Shown here: positions 63,551 through 64,000 of the stretch, in pieces
How positions within the stretch are numbered: position 1 is the first letter of the stretch
Layout of the letters: the number at the start of each line of letters is the position of its first letter
DNA from: Cytophagales bacterium
GTDB lineage: Bacteria > Bacteroidota > Bacteroidia > Cytophagales > Bernardetiaceae
Reading direction: 5' to 3'
NCBI GenBank assembly: GCA_013299045.1
Contig: JAAFJX010000023.1
Span: forward strand, 1-64,000
DNA: 64,000 bases
Made by a program: the position numbers and the translations under genes
The notes under the pieces: model-generated
What the model saw: the letters and a program-made list of their open reading frames with translations, nothing else
What the model was told of the DNA's origin: nothing
Databases searched by the model: none

Positions 63551-64000
63551 CTAAAACTTATACATGAGTTGCACACGCAAATCGGTTTTGAGGTCTCCGC
63601 GAATGGCCTCTAAGCCCGAACTGATAATGTCTTGGTTGCGGTACTTGGTGTAGGCATACTTCACCCACAAGTCGCACTTTTTGCCAATGTTAAACTGCAC
63701 AAGATAGTAATTGCGGAAGCCTCTCCCATAGTAAGCTGGTACATAGAATAAATACAAAACGTCTTTTTCATACACATACTGTCGGTTTTCGTAGTCTTCA
63801 GTATCAAAAAGCGCAAAACGAGTACTGAGCTTGAAATAGCGTAAGTCAAAAGTAGCATCTTGTATAATGGCGAAACCCGTTGTGGTTGGGCTTTGGTGAT
63901 GCTGAAAAGAACTAAACTGCACACGGCTCCGCAAGGTGATGATTTTTTCGGCTTTGTAATCGCAGTTAATTTGTACGTTTTGACGCTTGTAGGGCTCAGA
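63551..64000 (-). CDS. C-terminal part of a probable outer-membrane protein (truncated by window)
   Basis: 150 codons are visible, open to the window end, so the start is missing. The visible part has alternating beta strands rich in Tyr/Arg/Phe (FDLRYFKLSTRFALFD, RNYYLVQFNIGKKCDLWVKYAYTKY) and ends in LRVQLMYKF, a terminal Phe typical of outer-membrane barrels. It resembles the end of Bacteroidota helix-hairpin-helix (ComEA-like) barrel proteins, but the N-terminal part needed to prove this is outside the window. Bases 63301-63550 between it and the CHAT gene show nothing. Confidence 0.6.
   Translation of the reverse strand, partial: SEPYKRQNVQINCDYKAEKIITLRSRVQFSSFQHHQSPTTTGFAIIQDATFDLRYFKLSTRFALFDTEDYENRQYVYEKDVLYLFYVPAYYGRGFRNYYLVQFNIGKKCDLWVKYAYTKYRNQDIISSGLEAIRGDLKTDLRVQLMYKF

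Overview
The window looks like chromosomal DNA of a Bacteroidota species, most likely Cytophagales-like. Three things support this. There are two secreted proteins with type IX secretion (T9SS) C-terminal sorting domains. Promoters fit the Bacteroidota form TTTG-N18-21-TAnnTTTG and Shine-Dalgarno sequences are weak. The housekeeping set (START-like protein, DhnA-type aldolase, ElbB, FeS-type photolyase) is also usual for the phylum. No species is claimed.

Layout. Bases 1-8853 hold a tandem, same-strand array of secreted TPR-CHAT caspase-like proteins: one truncated by the window edge and three complete. A fifth paralogue lies inverted at 60265-63300. From 9 to 22 kb there is ordinary gene content: a double-FKBP lipoprotein, an M50-type membrane protease, a MaoC hydratase, tRNA-Lys(TTT) and tRNA-Leu(GAG), an IscA-type Fe-S protein, a T9SS beta-propeller protein, an aldehyde dehydrogenase and a START-like protein. 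From 22.2 to 28 kb is an accessory island: an insertion-sequence relic and two tandem, nearly identical single-chain restriction-modification-like genes that differ only in their middle, specificity-type segment.

From 28 to 46.6 kb come a T9SS adhesin-like protein carrying a degenerate matrixin domain, peptidyl-tRNA hydrolase, a cryptochrome/photolyase, a CAT-anticodon tRNA, ElbB, MurD, a leucine-rich repeat protein, heme O synthase, an EamA transporter, a PP2C phosphatase, a class I aldolase and an outer-membrane barrel protein. From 46.8 to 60.2 kb come a strongly promoted 1299-residue lipoprotein with G-x-G-Y repeats, ComEC, a 1940-residue sacsin/HSP90-like ATPase and a RimK-type ligase. 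The window ends in the C-terminal part of an outer-membrane-type protein.

A family of short inverted-repeat elements (TIR core GCTAGTCGTCCCTTAAAA) recurs at about 19.5, 22.75, 34, 36.4, 40.6 and 41.9 kb, usually touching or following the stop codon of a gene. The strongest candidates for something undescribed are the CHAT array with export signals and homogenised protease ends, the duplicated restriction-modification gene with exchanged specificity, and the giant GHKL ATPase with an internal AT-rich block.
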